A DNA stretch of 64,000 bases, taken from positions 186,001-250,000 of the forward strand of contig JASANG010000245.1 of NCBI GenBank assembly GCA_030248215.1, read 5' to 3'. The translations under genes were made by a program, and so were the position numbers. The notes below the pieces were generated by a model. The model had not been told where the DNA came from, did not search any database, and saw only the letters and a list, made by a program, of their open reading frames with translations. The stretch is from Enoplolaimus lenunculus (taxonomy: Eukaryota > Nematoda > Enoplea > Enoplida > Thoracostomopsidae). Positions 1 through 13,600 of this stretch are shown one piece after another (the first letter of the stretch is position 1; each line of letters begins with the position of its first letter).

Positions 1-415
1 GACCTTTGAACTAAGCAGTTGGAAAAACGGGCCTCCACAGCCGGGATCAATTAGCCTACGGATCCTTAAACGAATACTCTACCACTGCGCCGCGCAACCC
101 GCCTCTTCAACTGCGCTATACGTGTCGACCGTTTGCTGCCAGCTCCCGTGACCGTCCACCCTATTCTCGACTGAATACCGTGTTCATACCACGGCGGCCT
201 ACCATTATGTTCACGGAGTATCCTCCATGTCAGTTTAGGTAGGAACCGGGAATTCATCGAAACCTCAGCCTACGGATCCTTAAACAAATACTCTACCACT
301 GGGTTTGAACTAAGCAGTTGGAAGAGTGGACCTCCAGAGCGGGAATCGAAATCTCAGCCTACGGATCCTTAAGCGAATACTCTACCACTGCGCCGCGCAC
401 TTGCCTATCCAACTG
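1..415 (-). repeat. Cluster of tRNA-like (SINE-type) repeat copies
   Basis: Three related copies lie side by side, read on the minus strand: roughly 1-100, a fragment at 260-300, and 301-415. Each contains a box-A-like stretch (GGCGCAGTGGTAGAG) followed by a box-B-like stretch (ATTTCGATTCCC in the third copy), the internal pol III promoter pattern of a tRNA. No clean cloverleaf can be drawn. A relative with the same GGATCCGT(A/G)GCTGAGA core lies on the plus strand near 55276-55350. Best read as a tRNA-derived SINE or tRNA pseudogene family rather than working tRNAs. Confidence 0.55.
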
Positions 416-1363
416 CATTTTTCGTCGATTATATTTGTCCAATTATTCGTTGCCCCCAATTATATAAACGTATATTTGTCAGACCTTCGTTTCAAGCAAA
501 AACCAACCTACGGATCCTTAGAGCGATAATAAAAGGTTATACTTAGGAATGTACTTTCAAAATTTAAGTACGCTTTAAAGTTTCGAACTCAAATTATTTG
601 GTCGTGGAGTCATTTATGTGCTACAATTAGGGTTATTACCCCCCTCTTATTTGGGTCAATACAGTAGAAATAAAATTAATATTGTTTCACAGTTTACTGT
701 ATAGTTAGCTGATTTTTGACGCAATCGAACAAGATATTACTGGCAAATAAGAATTGTGGCAAAAAAAGGCTGTACAAGGTGGAAAAAGCTAGTGTAGTCT
801 GCAAAACAAATATATTTCCTTAAACATTTAACTGAAATTTTATTTTGAAATTATTAACGAAAATACACTAAAAAAATTGTCTTCAAATTATAAGAGTCAT
901 ACTTTCTTAAATTTTCAAGACACAAATGTCTGTATTTCACTCATTAAGAGCCTTAAACAGCTCACAAATTTGTTTCTTTAATGGTCAAATCATAAATTTG
1001 TTATATTCAAGACATTACTGTTGCCAATTTATAAGACATCAATTGCTTCTTTCAAGAAATAGTTGTCGTATTCAAGATTAATTTTGTGATTTTTATGTAT
1101 GTAAAATGTGCTCCGTTATTATATTCTTATAAGGGTATATAAGTAATCGAATTTCAAAGATATTTCGGTTAATCTCAGGGTCCCCCCAACTTAAGTTTAC
1201 GTATAGGAGGTATCTTAGGTTGTAAACTAGGGTATTGGGTTGAGCTTTAGCCCCCAATTTTGGAGTTGGCTTTCATGGCAACTCTTCGATTTATTTTTGA
1301 TATATTTGTCATATCTCAGAAATGTTCTTCTTAAGCGTTTATAAAACAACACCTTAAACTTAA
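416..1363. other. Non-coding stretch, no gene seen
   Basis: AT-rich DNA without a recognisable exon. Positions about 540-680 match one half of a palindromic repeat whose full copy lies at 29681-30125 (shared words around the phrases TTAAAGTTT and CAATTAGGG). Confidence 0.5.
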
Positions 1364-1863
1364 GACATTTAAGCGTGAATAATTTTAGACCAATATTTCT
1401 GGAAAAATTTAAGAAATAAAACTCTTGAATTCAAGACATATACGTCTGCTGTCTGTAGTAAGACATAATAATTGTCTTAAATTTCAGACAATATTTCTTG
1501 AATACAAGACAATTTATTTTGTGTGTAGTAGACATTTAAGCGTGAAAAATTTTAGACCAATATTTCTGGAAAAATTTAAGAAATAAAACTCTTGAATTCA
1601 AGACATATACGTCTGCTGTCTGTAGTAAGACATAATAATTGTCTTAAATTTCATACAATATTTCTTGAATACAAGACAATTTATTTTGTGTGTAGTAGAC
1701 ATTTAAGCGTGAAAAATTTTAGACCAATATTTCTGGAAAAATTAAAGAAATAAAACTCTTGAATTCAAGACATATACGTCTGCTGTCTGTAGTAAGACAT
1801 AATAATTGTCTTAAATTTCAGACAATTATTCTTGAATACAAGACAATTTATTTTGTGTGTAGT
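1364..1863. repeat. 167-bp tandem repeat, three copies
   Basis: The phrase GACATTTAAGCGTGAA recurs at 1364, 1531 and 1698, giving an exact spacing of 167 bases. The three units are nearly identical apart from a few substitutions and small indels. The unit is rich in AAGACA and TCTTGAAT words and holds no reading frame of note. Confidence 0.9.
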
Positions 1864-2543
1864 GAAATAGAAAACTGGCAGGAATTCTTCTGTGACGTTA
1901 CAATTCTCGAGCAGCCGTGTCAATTAGAAGTAGCATCTCCTCCAGAGATTTAGACTAACGACGAAGATTGACGCTAAAATGTTTGTCAACCGAAAGTTGA
2001 ATCGTTTAGTACTTAATTTTTTGTATAACATTAAACACAACAGATTGCGGTCGTACATTTATAACAGACAGGGGAATTCGAAAACGAATACAATTTACGG
2101 TATAAAGTGGAAGAAAAATATACGCCTTTCGTTTTCATTAGGGAAAACTGCCAGCATCCGCGTGCTTCGGTTTCCTGCCGTAGTTGGAATTTTTGAAAAA
2201 TTGAAATCTTCGAGCGAAAATGGGAAGTTCGTGGTGAAATTTTGAAAACTGAATTTAAAACATTTTTTCCGAAAATGCTAATTTGTTCACTGGTAACTAA
2301 AACCGACTTAAAATGGTATTTCTGTTTGACATAACAGCTGGTAAATACGACATAATATGCAGGGTTGTGGTCTTCAGTATAAATATTTGGCCCATGTAAA
2401 GATCTGGCGCGGATCGTTTTTCTGCGGGATTGCGATAGAGCAAGGTTATGCTTTAGACTAATTTTTTGATTACGCTTAGGCTTATGTTTAGGTATAAGCA
2501 CATTCTATCGTTTACGCATAAACTTTACGACTATGTTTATACT
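1864..2543. other. Non-coding stretch, no gene recognised
   Basis: Open frames exist on both strands (1979-2245 plus; 2031-2501 minus) but neither shows a domain, and the minus one runs into the MITE beside it. Positions 2388-2430 look like the edge of another MITE (GGCCCATGTAAAGATC). I see nothing else. Confidence 0.4.
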
Positions 2544-2733
2544 GGCACATGTTACTTTAACGAGCGTCCAGGTTTCGGGTGGATCTATAAATGTTTAGGA
2601 TTAAATTCTATATTACATTTTTTGCTTAGATTTAGGCTTATGTTTAGGAATACGTTTTTGCAACGCTTAGACTTAGGTTTAGGCTTTGGAATACGCTTAA
2701 TCTACTGTTACGCCGCGTAAAGTAACATTGACC
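2544..2733. mobile_element. MITE, family B (GTTACTTTAAGG ends, TTAGGC core)
   Basis: The ends are imperfect inverted repeats (GGCACATGTTACTTTAA at left, TAAAGTAACATTGACC at right). The interior carries GCTTAGGCTT-type hexamers. Flanks TTTATACT and CTTATACC agree at 6 of 8 positions, fitting an old 8-bp target-site duplication. No coding capacity. Confidence 0.75.
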
Positions 2734-2999
2734 CTTATACCATTGTTACGGTCGTGTTCTGTACCTTTTGGCCAACGATTGAACCAGTTTTATAATACGC
2801 AAGGCCCAGGGCCATCAGTCTTGAAAAAAGTTGACCAACGCGTCAAAATTGTAATTATCGAGGATTTGCAACAACTGAGGTACTCGTGGTTTGACATTTT
2901 GACCTTTGAATTTGAATTTGTCAATGAACAAATCAGTGATGATACGTGAAAATTGCAAACATAATTAGTTAAGGAAATACGTGAAGTTGTAATTATTAA

Positions 3000-3790
3000 T
3001 AAAACCAAGAGTGGATGATCACTCTTTATGACAAGAGTGTGCAACTGGGTACATTCTGTGTATTAAAGAATGTACCCGGCACGCGTTGCGTTTTTTGGGC
3101 ATTCCCCACTTTGGTTAGGGGGGTAAATGTATTAAGACAATAGCATTATAAACCGTTACCATTGTAAGTGTGATTAAACAACATAGTAGACCCCCTTAAA
3201 TGAGGGGAGGTAGGTGTACTGAAGCATACTTGGTTAATCTCTTGCTTAACCACCCCCTGATTGAGGGGGGTCGAACAAAAATGCAACGCGTGATAGTACA
3301 TTTAGTACCCTGCACAGCCCATGCAGTTGCACACTCTTCTGCAAGGTGGACATCATCCACTCTTGATAAAACCAAGAGTGGATTATAGAAAAGAGGGTGC
3401 AACTCTTCGGGTCTCGCATGGTACAAAATGTACCACCGGGTGTTGCGTTTTTGGCCAACCCTCATTGATTAAAAGGGGGCCGCTACCACATGAATACCCT
3501 TAAATTAAACTATAAGGGAGCATGTTTGACGTCGCATGCATAAAGTGCCATGGATCGCATTGGTTGTACCCCCTCTAAATAAAGGCGGGTCAAAAAGACA
3601 ACGCGAGCCAGGTGCATTCTTTCTACACAGAATGTGTCCAGTTGCATACTCTCTTGATAAAACAAAAAGTCGATAATAATAACCCTTTTTAAGAGTGTGC
3701 AACTGGGTACATTCTGTGTATAAAGGAATGTACACAGCGCACGTTACGTTTTTATTCTACACTCGCCTTATTTAGGGGGTCAAGCTTACC
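3000..3790. repeat. Cluster of palindromic repeats with CCCCCTAAAT and GTTGCGTTTTT words
   Basis: Several copies in both orientations (about 3010-3130, 3185-3290, 3370-3485, 3560-3780) share the phrases AGTGTGCAACTGGGTACATTC, TGCGTTTTTG and a G- or C-run boundary. They face each other as inverted pairs, so the block could fold into long hairpins. A further part copy lies at 4040-4150. The small open frames here are products of the palindromes. Confidence 0.7.
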
Positions 3791-3821
3791 GATCCTCTCA
3801 ATTTCAAATGTTAGAATACTG

Positions 3822-3967
3822 GGCCAATAAAGCGTATCAGTAGATTAAGCGTATTCCTAAGCCTCAGCCTAGGCCTAAGCAAAAAGTGTAAAATGTAATC
3901 TAGAATCTAAACCTGCTCTTTTATAGACCCACCAGAAATCTGGATGCCCCTTAAAGTAACATGGGCC
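3822..3967. mobile_element. MITE, family B
   Basis: Begins GGCCAATAAAGCG and ends AAAGTAACATGGGCC, with CCTAAGCC hexamers between. Flanking octamers GAATACTG (left) and AAATACTG (right) differ at one position, as expected for an 8-bp target-site duplication. Confidence 0.8.
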
Positions 3968-4648
3968 AAATACTGTAACGTTCCAAAGTTGCTCTCTTTT
4001 ACTTTTGAAAGACATACATATGCTGTGTTTTAAGCCGTGACTACACCCCACCCTGCAAATGAGGGGGTCGGCCAAAACGCAACGCCCGGTGGTACATTTT
4101 GTACTATGCGGAACCCCAAGAGTTGCGCACTCTTGTATAATGCATTTTGATAAAACTGAGTTTGCTGAAACAGCACAAACGTAGCTAAAGTGTTAAAGCA
4201 GTTTGGACACTAGCGGATAAAGAAGGGGTGTGCACCACGTCAGAAATTTTTTGCGGTAAAATGGTAAGGTCGATATGAATTTGTGTAAATAATTTGCCGA
4301 GGACTGCAATAAATATTTAAGCATAAGCTATGAATTTTATCAGTTCAACCAATGATGTTGAATTAATTCGACTTGCAAGGTTATTTATGCCTATGAATTA
4401 ATTCTTGGCGCATATTTCTAATGAATAAGTGACAGCTGAAAGTACTGAAGTTTTGAAAAAAATATGCAGATGAAATCTAGTGAGATGGGCCGATAGCCGT
4501 TTGCGAGCGCATTTAATACCTTCAAGGTTTCGTTATTAATCTGCCATATTTCACGCGAAATAAAGGCGGATTTACGTGCATAATGTTTAGTCCTCTCTGA
4601 ACTGGAAGGTCCTAAAATAAAGGACTCATTTTTCAGCACTAATCGTCA

Positions 4649-7600
4649 TTAAAAGAAAAGGATATCGTATACTCGTTCCAAATGCGCCTGTTGTTTTTTG
4701 TGCTCATCGCGTAGTTTGTCGGCGTTGTTTAAAATATCGAGATATTCTTGCGACAAAAAGCTTGTGTCACTTTCATAAATTGTCAATTCCTGAAATGAAT
4801 TCGAATTTTAAACAAAATTGTGATCGTATGATTTGCTTGTGCTGGCATACTTAAAAGCTTCTAATGGTTCGTTTTAGCTGTGAAAATTTCACAATGTTCA
4901 CGGAAATTTTCCTAAATATATGTATAAATCCATCAAAGATTTGTCCAAACAGTCCAAGTACATATAAATGTGCTGTTTATTCTTGGTTAACCTGTGTGTC
5001 GTTTCGAATTGAAGACCAAACTACAAAATTACATACGCAATACACAGAGGAACCAGGGTTGATAGCTTCCTCTAAAACAACTATGGTCCCCTGTTAAAAA
5101 ATTTTCAACCTTGCTTGTAAGTCATCGAAAATCGTTGTATACCCGTCCTAAAATGTTTAACCCCCTAACAATGCGAGCTGGCTACAGGGCTTGGCATAAG
5201 TTGCCGTTCGGTTGAAAAATTATTCATGTGTTTTAAATGAGCTTGAAGTCTCAACTAAAATTCTGTTGAATATGTCGAGTGGCCAGAAGAGTATCCTGGT
5301 GGCTTCTGCTAAAACAGTTTTCGCCCCACGTATAAATACTGCTACACCCATGCTTGCAAATTTTGAGATTCCGTGCGCCCCTCCATCGCATGTAGCGCTG
5401 GACTACGGGTCCGGTTGTACAGGCACCGTACTCAGTCGCGGGGTTTCTGAAACCCTGCTTAAGTACGACTTCGTACTTAACTACGTACTAAGTAATTACT
5501 TTACCATTTTGTCATTTTTGAAAGCTTACTTAAATATATACTTAAGTCGCTGACTAAATTTGATATATTCTTACACTGACAGTTCGGGCATACTTAAATC
5601 GTGGTCAGACTGAAATTGTAGAATCATGGTGCCGTCTTAGTATAAAGCAAAACTATCACTTTCTTGTTGTGACATTGACTGACATTTGGAGTTTTATGTT
5701 TTCAATCGAAAATTGAAGTATTTACTCAAGTCGACGACTTAATTAATTATATAAGTGTAACTTTAGTAAATACTTAAGCAAGATTTCCGAAACCCAATCA
5801 TTATTGAATTTTAGTAAACGCAGTTTACATACTAAATCATATTTATAAGTGGGCCGGACCACATATTCCTGGACATTTTTCGTCTCGCCAATTTTCTTCT
5901 TTTAAACCACGAAAGCCAGTGTTGTAAAATTTTGAATAACATAATTATCAACCGCATTTGGAACAGACTTCGACCGGACCGGTATGGACAGCGGTATTCA
6001 GCGTAAGGAACCGCTTACAATTTTTTGTGGACGTCCTTCTCGTGTTGTGTCCACATCCCTAATGTTTATAAGGCAACATTCCTGTAACTTAAACAACCGT
6101 TAGGATAAAAGTATACTGACTATCAATGAACAGAGTTTGTGAGAAAATTTCTTTACCTTCAACGCTTCGATCAAATGAACCTTTTTCGCCAAATTCAACT
6201 GATACTCCAATGTTGGATGGATCAGATGCAGTGCGTGCAGTACACTTTCGTCTTTTACCTCTGAAAACAAAACATAAATACTTTATTACTTTTCACATTA
6301 ACTAAAGAGTGTGACATTTTTTAGAAGAGTCTGTTCCAGTAAGAAGACAGAAAAAATATTTGTTTGAACGCAGCGATCCTGAACAAGATCATTGTGTCGC
6401 TTCCGTTCAGACTTATTACAATTTCTTTTGCTTGATCGATATTTGGACCCGTGTATACAACAGGGCCGAAACGTTTTCCGGCGGGACTGTAATAGAGTAA
6501 AGCTTAAGCTTTAGACTAATTTTTTGCTTAGGTTTAGGCTTAGGCTTAAGCTTAGGCTTAGGAATATGCTTATACTACTGTTCCGGCCCTGTTCGATACA
6601 TTGGTCGATATTTGTATGCAAATTTTATCAAAACGGCTAATTCCGCACTGTCAATTTGGTTAAACTATTGCTTCAATCTATGCTTAAATTTCAACTTAAA
6701 CAATTCTAAAATCGAACCATTATGATAAACGTTGAATCTTTGTAGGTTATTAACCCTTTCTCACATGAATATTTTATATTTTCCCTGAGACATACTTTTA
6801 TGCTTGGATTCGAACTCCAGTGACTGGAGTGTTAACCGTATACCATCACCACTCAGCTATAGGAGTTTAACACTCGAGCACGAGGGGCTCTCACGTCTTG
6901 TAGTGATTTAGTACTATGTATACGTGTTGCAATTGTTCAACACCGTAGCGATATATTATTTAGCGTATATACACTGCGCTGAGTTGCATATAAGCAACTC
7001 AATGTGAGAAGGGTTTAATGTGGCCCATTCATAGCAATTTGAATTTTACCTAAAAACCCTTCGAAAAGGTTACGGTACCTGCTGCCAACTTGCGCACAGT
7101 TGACCAGTTTTATAACCAACCTGGTCGACACCCGAATCGAATGTTACCAGTAAAGAAAAAGCATACACAGTGTGTTGCAAGCGCAGACAAAATTTATACG
7201 CGTGTACGGTGTTTCAAAACAGAAAATTCACAAACACCAAACAGTGTAAAATGTAAAAAAACTCTCAAATTTAAGTCTCTTTACAAAGTACCACAACATA
7301 TGTCGACTTTAAGTTTTCGTTTGGTCGCTTCTTTTGACAAAACGTCTTTGAGAATGGCCATTGTTGATATGCTGTCCGAGACAAATATTGCAATACCTTT
7401 CCTTAAAATAATAATAGCTTATTGTTCATATTTGCGCCAATGCTCAAAAGGGTTAATAAATGCATTAAAATTTGGGTACATGTTACTTTAAGGAACGTCC
7501 AGGCTTGTTGTGGGTCTATAAAAGAGTACGGTTAGATTCTAGATTGTGTTTTTTCGCTTAGGCTTATGCTTTAGGCTTAGGCTTAGACTTAGGCTTAGGA

Positions 7601-10600
7601 ACATATTTTTGCAACACTTAGGCTTAGGCGAAGGCTTCGGAATACGCTTAATAATCTACTGTTACTCCCTTAAAAGTAATATTGGCCAAAATTTGCGTAT
7701 TCATATTTCTAATTATAGAACAATGCCGTCTGTTCGCTTTGAAACTATTGTGAAAAAACAATGCCGGAAATTGTTCCAAAATACGTATGTAAGGCGTTTC
7801 AGCTTTAATACATAGATTTTTTAGGATATATTTTCTCAATTTATTGTCGAACTGTACGTTCAGGCAATACTTGATGAAATTTAAATTGTTTTTGATTTTA
7901 CATTTTCTTACGATTTACGCCGTTCTTACAAACAATAATTTGTGAAAATTGTATTTTTCGGAAACACAACCTAATCAAATTGTCTAAAATTGTACTTAAA
8001 AAGGCCCATGTAAAGATCAAGGCGGAACGTTTTTCTGTTATGCATTAGACTAATTTTTTGCTTGGTTTCGGTTTAAGCTTAGGCTTAGGCGTAGGAATAA
8101 ACTCATTCTTACGCTTAGGCTTAGTCTTACATTTAGAAATAAGGTTATAACACTGTTCCGCCCCTGTTCTTTACATTGGCTGGAAATACTAATAAACAAT
8201 TTTCAAATTAAAAACACAAAATATTGATTAATTTACATATATGTGCATTCAAGTTGAGTATTTGTGAACGTCGACATAAAATAATACGATGTACGTTCTT
8301 CGGCTGGCGGTTTATCCGGCAACTCGGGTAAACAAAACTCAACCCACGCATGAGCTTCAGCCATTGAGAACGATCCAGTAAGCTTCAGAGTATTTCTTGG
8401 TCTGGCAAAGATATCAATTAAAGAGAAAATACAGGCCAATGTTACATTTAAGGGCGTAACAGTAGAAGAAGCGTATTCCTAAGCCTAAGCCTAAACGTTG
8501 CAAAACTGTGTTCCTAAGCGTAAGCCTAAGCCTAAGCCTAAGCGTTGTAAAAGTGTGTTCTTAAGCCAAAACCTAAGCCTAAACGTTGGAAAAGTGTGTT
8601 CCTAAGCCAAAGTCTAAGCCCAAGCCTAAGCGTTGGAAAAGTGTGTTCCTAAGCCAAAGTCTAAGCCTAAGCCTAAACGTTGCAAAAGTGTGTTCCTAAG
8701 CCAAAGTCTAAGCCTAAGCCTAAACGTTGCAAAAGTGTGTTCCTAAACCAAAGCCTAAGCCTAAAGCCTAAGCAAAAAATGTAATCTAGAATCTAAACCT
8801 ACTCTTTTACACAAAAACATAACCCTGGACGCCCCTAAAAGAAACATGGGCGAAAAGATGTCAACTATAGAAAAAATTCGTATTCGATAAAAGCTTGTGT
8901 TAAATACTGTACATCCTTTATAATTTAAGCGAATGACGTTGAAAAATATAACAAATTGTAAAATGTTTGCAGCTTTACTTTACTGCTCGCAATAAACACC
9001 AAATGCCATTTCTTTCGAAAGAATGCAGCCATAGAGCAGCAACCGTATTTATGCGTTGAAATACGAGGCGAAAAGTTGTTTTGTAAACTGGGTCCGTGTA
9101 TGGAACACGGCCGGAACAGTAGTATAAGCATATTCCTAAACCTAAGCGTAAAGATGAGCCTATTCCTAAGCCTAAGCCTAAGCCTAAGCGTAAAGTTGAG
9201 TCTATGCCTGAGCCAAAGCCTAAGACTACGGCTAAGCGTAAAGACGAGTGTATGCCCGAGCCTAAGCCTAAGCCGAAGCCTAAGCGTAAACATGAGTCTA
9301 TGCCTTAGCCTAAGCCTAAGCCTAAGCAAAAAATTTAAAAGCTTAAACTGACTCTATTACAGCGCCGCTGGAAAACGATCCAGCCGTCGCTCTGTACATC
9401 GGCCGTAAACTCCAAAATACGGCAAAAAGTATCTACGTTTTTGGCTTCGCTTTTAAAAAAATTGAGATGGTTGTAAAACGTTTTGTGTATCCTTCAAACT
9501 ATTTTTTACGTGAAAAAATTTTTGATTTCTGATCTGTCATATTTGCGAACCTTGACTGATCGAACGAATGCGTTCGTTGATGCAACGACAACGGCTTAAT
9601 ATCATAGTGACGCACTTGACACGATTTTGGATGAAGCCTCGGCGAAATGTACGCTTGGAGCGTTCCGTACTGGCCTTCAATTGAACGAACTTTGATTTCG
9701 AGTCGCGTTGTGTTCGCTTGACATCTGTATGTCGCGAGCAAACAGTTGCTTCCTGCCGACTGAAAAAAAAACACGGAAGTCAGTGGGACAGCTTGCGACC
9801 ATCTCCATTCGATCGATATGGAGCGGCCAGGAAAATATATGAAGGATGTAATTCGACGACGGGACGCTGAACCCCACGTTCGAGTTCCATCTTTGGTTCA
9901 AAGGGTAACCACCGTTTCGGGGTTTTTAACATATTTCCTTCGTGGTAAAATTTTTTCATTATGAGAATTAAAATTTATTATGCCTGTCGTCTACACCGCT
10001 GAATGCCAACATGGTCAATATTAGAACGGTCAATTCCTGAGAAGTTCCCATACGTTTCAGTGGGTATAACACAGTGTCAACAAAGGTTCGTCCGACGAAG
10101 CCATCAGGATTGATAAATTTGGCGTTTTTTTAACCAAAAACCCAAAAATACCAATACTACTTACGGATTGAAGTTGGTTGAAAATTTTAGTACAACATCC
10201 GTAATCCGTACTCATTAAACGGACTAAACGGAACAAAAAAGTATGAGGGTGATTTTGTAAATATTTTTATAACCAGAACCCAGCAATAAAAGTTTCTAGC
10301 TATGATTTCAAAATTAGCATATGTCATAGCTAAAACCATTATTCGTTAAGTGTACGAGAACAGAATAAAAACGAAAGGCGCCCTTGATACCTTCTAAATC
10401 TAGCAAAAAAGATAACAAACGAATAAGTTACATATACCGCCTGATCATCACATGGCGTTAAGCTGACAACGGCCGAGTTGCGATCCACATCCAATAGGTC
10501 AAGCGAGACGTCACACTGAAAAAATACTAATTTATACATACACAAATATATATACATATATATATATGAAAAGAAAAACATTTAAATTAGGAAAAATTAA

Positions 10601-13600
10601 AATGGTCAAAACAATTAAATTTGTCTTGACCATTTTAATTTTCTCTAATGTATATATACATTTAAAAGGATGTCATGGGGTAAGAATTTTCATCCCACCC
10701 CCTCCATACTTCCGGACGTGGTGAACATCATGTAGGTTATGGTGGAAATGTCCTGAGCAGGTGTCTGCAATCGATAAAGATGCATGCCCTAAAGCTTTAT
10801 GATTAATGATGCTTTGCAGTGGTAAACGTTTTGCGATGGTTCATATGGTTCAACTGAAACTCACAATGTGTTTGACGCAAATACAGTACAGGTTAAAAGT
10901 TTTGGCCAGTGTAAAGAACAGAGGCGGAACAGTATTATAAGCATATTCGTAAGCCTAAGCCTAAGCCTAACCAAGTAAAAAATTCAGTCTAAAGCTTAAG
11001 CTTACACTTTTCTAGTCCCACAAGAAAAACGTTGCGCCCCTGATGTTTACATGAGCCAAAATTTGTAAATATTAAAAAAATCAAATCATTCCTTGATGCG
11101 CTTTAAAAACTGTACTGTAAACTTCAGTGAGTTGATTTTAACTCAAAATGAGCCGAATCCACTCAGAAACGTGAGCTCAGAATTAGGTCTTTCAGAACTG
11201 AAAATTCTGAATTGATTGAACTCATTCTGAGTTAATTAATTAGTCAACTGACCGCGTAATTAAATCAGCTCACAGTGAGTTGATGTTTCCTGTTATTAAC
11301 TCAGAAACAATCAGAAATGACTAAATCGCTCGCTGAGTAGATTAATCAATTCATCCGAATTTACAGTGTGCAAACATTTGTTTTTTACCGACAAAGCCAG
11401 GGTCCACCATTGGTTTACCGCCGAACGGACTCAATAACGATTCAGTGTCAAATGTTATACAAACTGCAAGTCATATTTTTAGTGTCGTGAAATTATTTTA
11501 TCAACACTATAAATTTCAGTGAGTTGATTTTTTTCTGAGTTAATAAATCAACTCACCCAGAGGTAACTCAGCTCAGAGTGAGTTAATGTTTAGTGATATT
11601 GATTCAGAAATAACCAGCTAGCTAGCTGAATTGATTAACCAACTCATTGGAATTGACAGTGAACTTGCAATAAATCTAGGCCCACATTCCCAAACGCATA
11701 TAGAATCTATCATCAGTTAGCGATAGGTATTCAAAGTGACGAAAATCTGCAATTGCAGATATCAAAATTGGTTGCAAAAGTAGGTGGAATCAAACGCAAA
11801 CAATGATCTGAATTTCAAACTACAGCATGTGCTGGTTCCAAAGTTACAAGACCTATCGCTACACTGGTGATACGCTGTAAATTCCAGCGAGTTGATTTTA
11901 ACTCAGAATGAGTTGAATCCACTCAGTCTGACATAGGACTATCAGAATTCATAATTCTGAGTTGATTCTACTCATTGTGATTTAATTAATCAACTCCCCC
12001 GGAATCAACTCAACTCCAGACTGTGAGAATCAGCTCAACTCAGAGTGAGTTAAAGTTAACTGTTACTAACTCAGCAATAACTAACTTTACGTCTGAATTG
12101 ATTAGCAAACTCGAGTTTACACACTGTAAATTCCAATGAGTTGATTAATCAATTCAGCTAGCGAGTTGGTTATTTCTGAATTAAGATCAGTATACATTAA
12201 CTTACTCTGAGTTGATTTGATTTTCACTCTGAGTTGAGTTGACGCTGGGTGAGTTGATTAATTAACTCATAATGAATTGAATCAACTCAAATTTCTGAGT
12301 TCTGAAAGTCCTAACTCAGACTGAGTGATTCAACTCATTCTGAGAAATCAACTCACTGAAATTTACAGTGCAGTGTAGGTGAGGTGCTACACACATTTGA
12401 GAATACAGGCTCTTATTATAAAACTGCGAACAGTACTTGAACCAAAACGTAATCAATAGGGATTTGTAATTCTATTGTGAGCAAATAAGCGGCTTCATCT
12501 TTGTTCAACGTAAACCGATCGTTGACTGCAAACACTGGAACGGCAGATATGCCCGATTCGCTCTGAGTACTCTCTTGATAGCGTTCACGTTCTACTGCGA
12601 CCCGTTGTTGCAGTGCGTCAAGCTCTGATCTAAAAACAACTGGTTCATGGCAACCTCAAACGGTTCACGCAAGAAAATGTTACTGCTGGCCAAAGTGTTT
12701 ATTATGTCTACTTAGAAACCAACAATTGTAGGCGTACTTCATCATAATCTAACCAGTGCTCACAGACTATTAATACACAATGACTCTATATTAACGTTTT
12801 GCTGCTGAAAATTAGTAATCTATATAATTAAAACTGGAATTCCCCACATACGTATTTTGGGAAACTTTTTAGTATTTTATACGTTGTTTACAACAGTTTC
12901 ATAGAACGTAGACGTGATTGTTTTATAAATAAAAAATTTGAACACAGACATGCAGTCTTGAACAGTGTTTATATTAATACCGCAGTTCGATCAACTTTTC
13001 TTCAACAGCAGGATCTATTTGAGTGTCCGTTGATATCGTCGTGTTTTCCGACAATTCCGTTGTTCCAGCGCTGCTCACTGTTTTTGCAGCTGGTTCCGTT
13101 GTCAATCCGTATACCCAACCTAAATGCAAAAGCAAAAACTGACAACACAAACCAAAGTTAGCAAATGTACTACAATCGGCATGCAAATTTTCTTTTCACA
13201 GAACAATCACTTTTGTGTTCTAAAAGTTATTGTGAACAACGTAATCTTAGAAAGGTGCCCAAAATACGTATGTGCGGCATTTCAGCTTTAATTACATATA
13301 TGTTGTAGCCCAGGTCGTAATTTATCCCAATTCCAAATTGGGCTTGTAAAAAGTGGCATTACGCAGTGGCTTAGCCCAAGTCGTAATTACGCCAGGGACC
13401 AGCCCAATTCGGAAGTGAGCTAGCCCAAATCGGAATTGGGCTAAATTACGACTTGGACTACAACATATACGTTAACTTTACAGCTAACAATATACAAAAG
13501 AGTAAAACTGTGCCCTGTTTAATTAAAAAAAGATAAAATATAATCGCCGTAAAATCACTTATTAAGAGATAAAAATGTCTCGTTATCTTTCAAAGTCAGC

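Noticed and set aside
2031-2501. Minus-strand open frame of 156 codons
   Set aside because: No domain, repetitive at its start (the HKPKRNQK part is MITE sequence), no splice partners; probably chance.
4190-4310. Candidate last exon of BBS7 after the acceptor TTTATTGCAG (minus strand)
   Set aside because: No frame resembles the conserved C-terminal helix of the family.
7090-7491. Plus-strand open frame of 133 codons
   Set aside because: It is antisense to BBS7 exon 7401-7292 and continues into a MITE; the minus-strand reading is the conserved one.
8925-9351. Long open frames on both strands reading Leu-Arg and Ser-Leu repeats
   Set aside because: They translate the CCTAAG/CTTAGG hexamer core of a MITE, whose six-base period keeps frames open.
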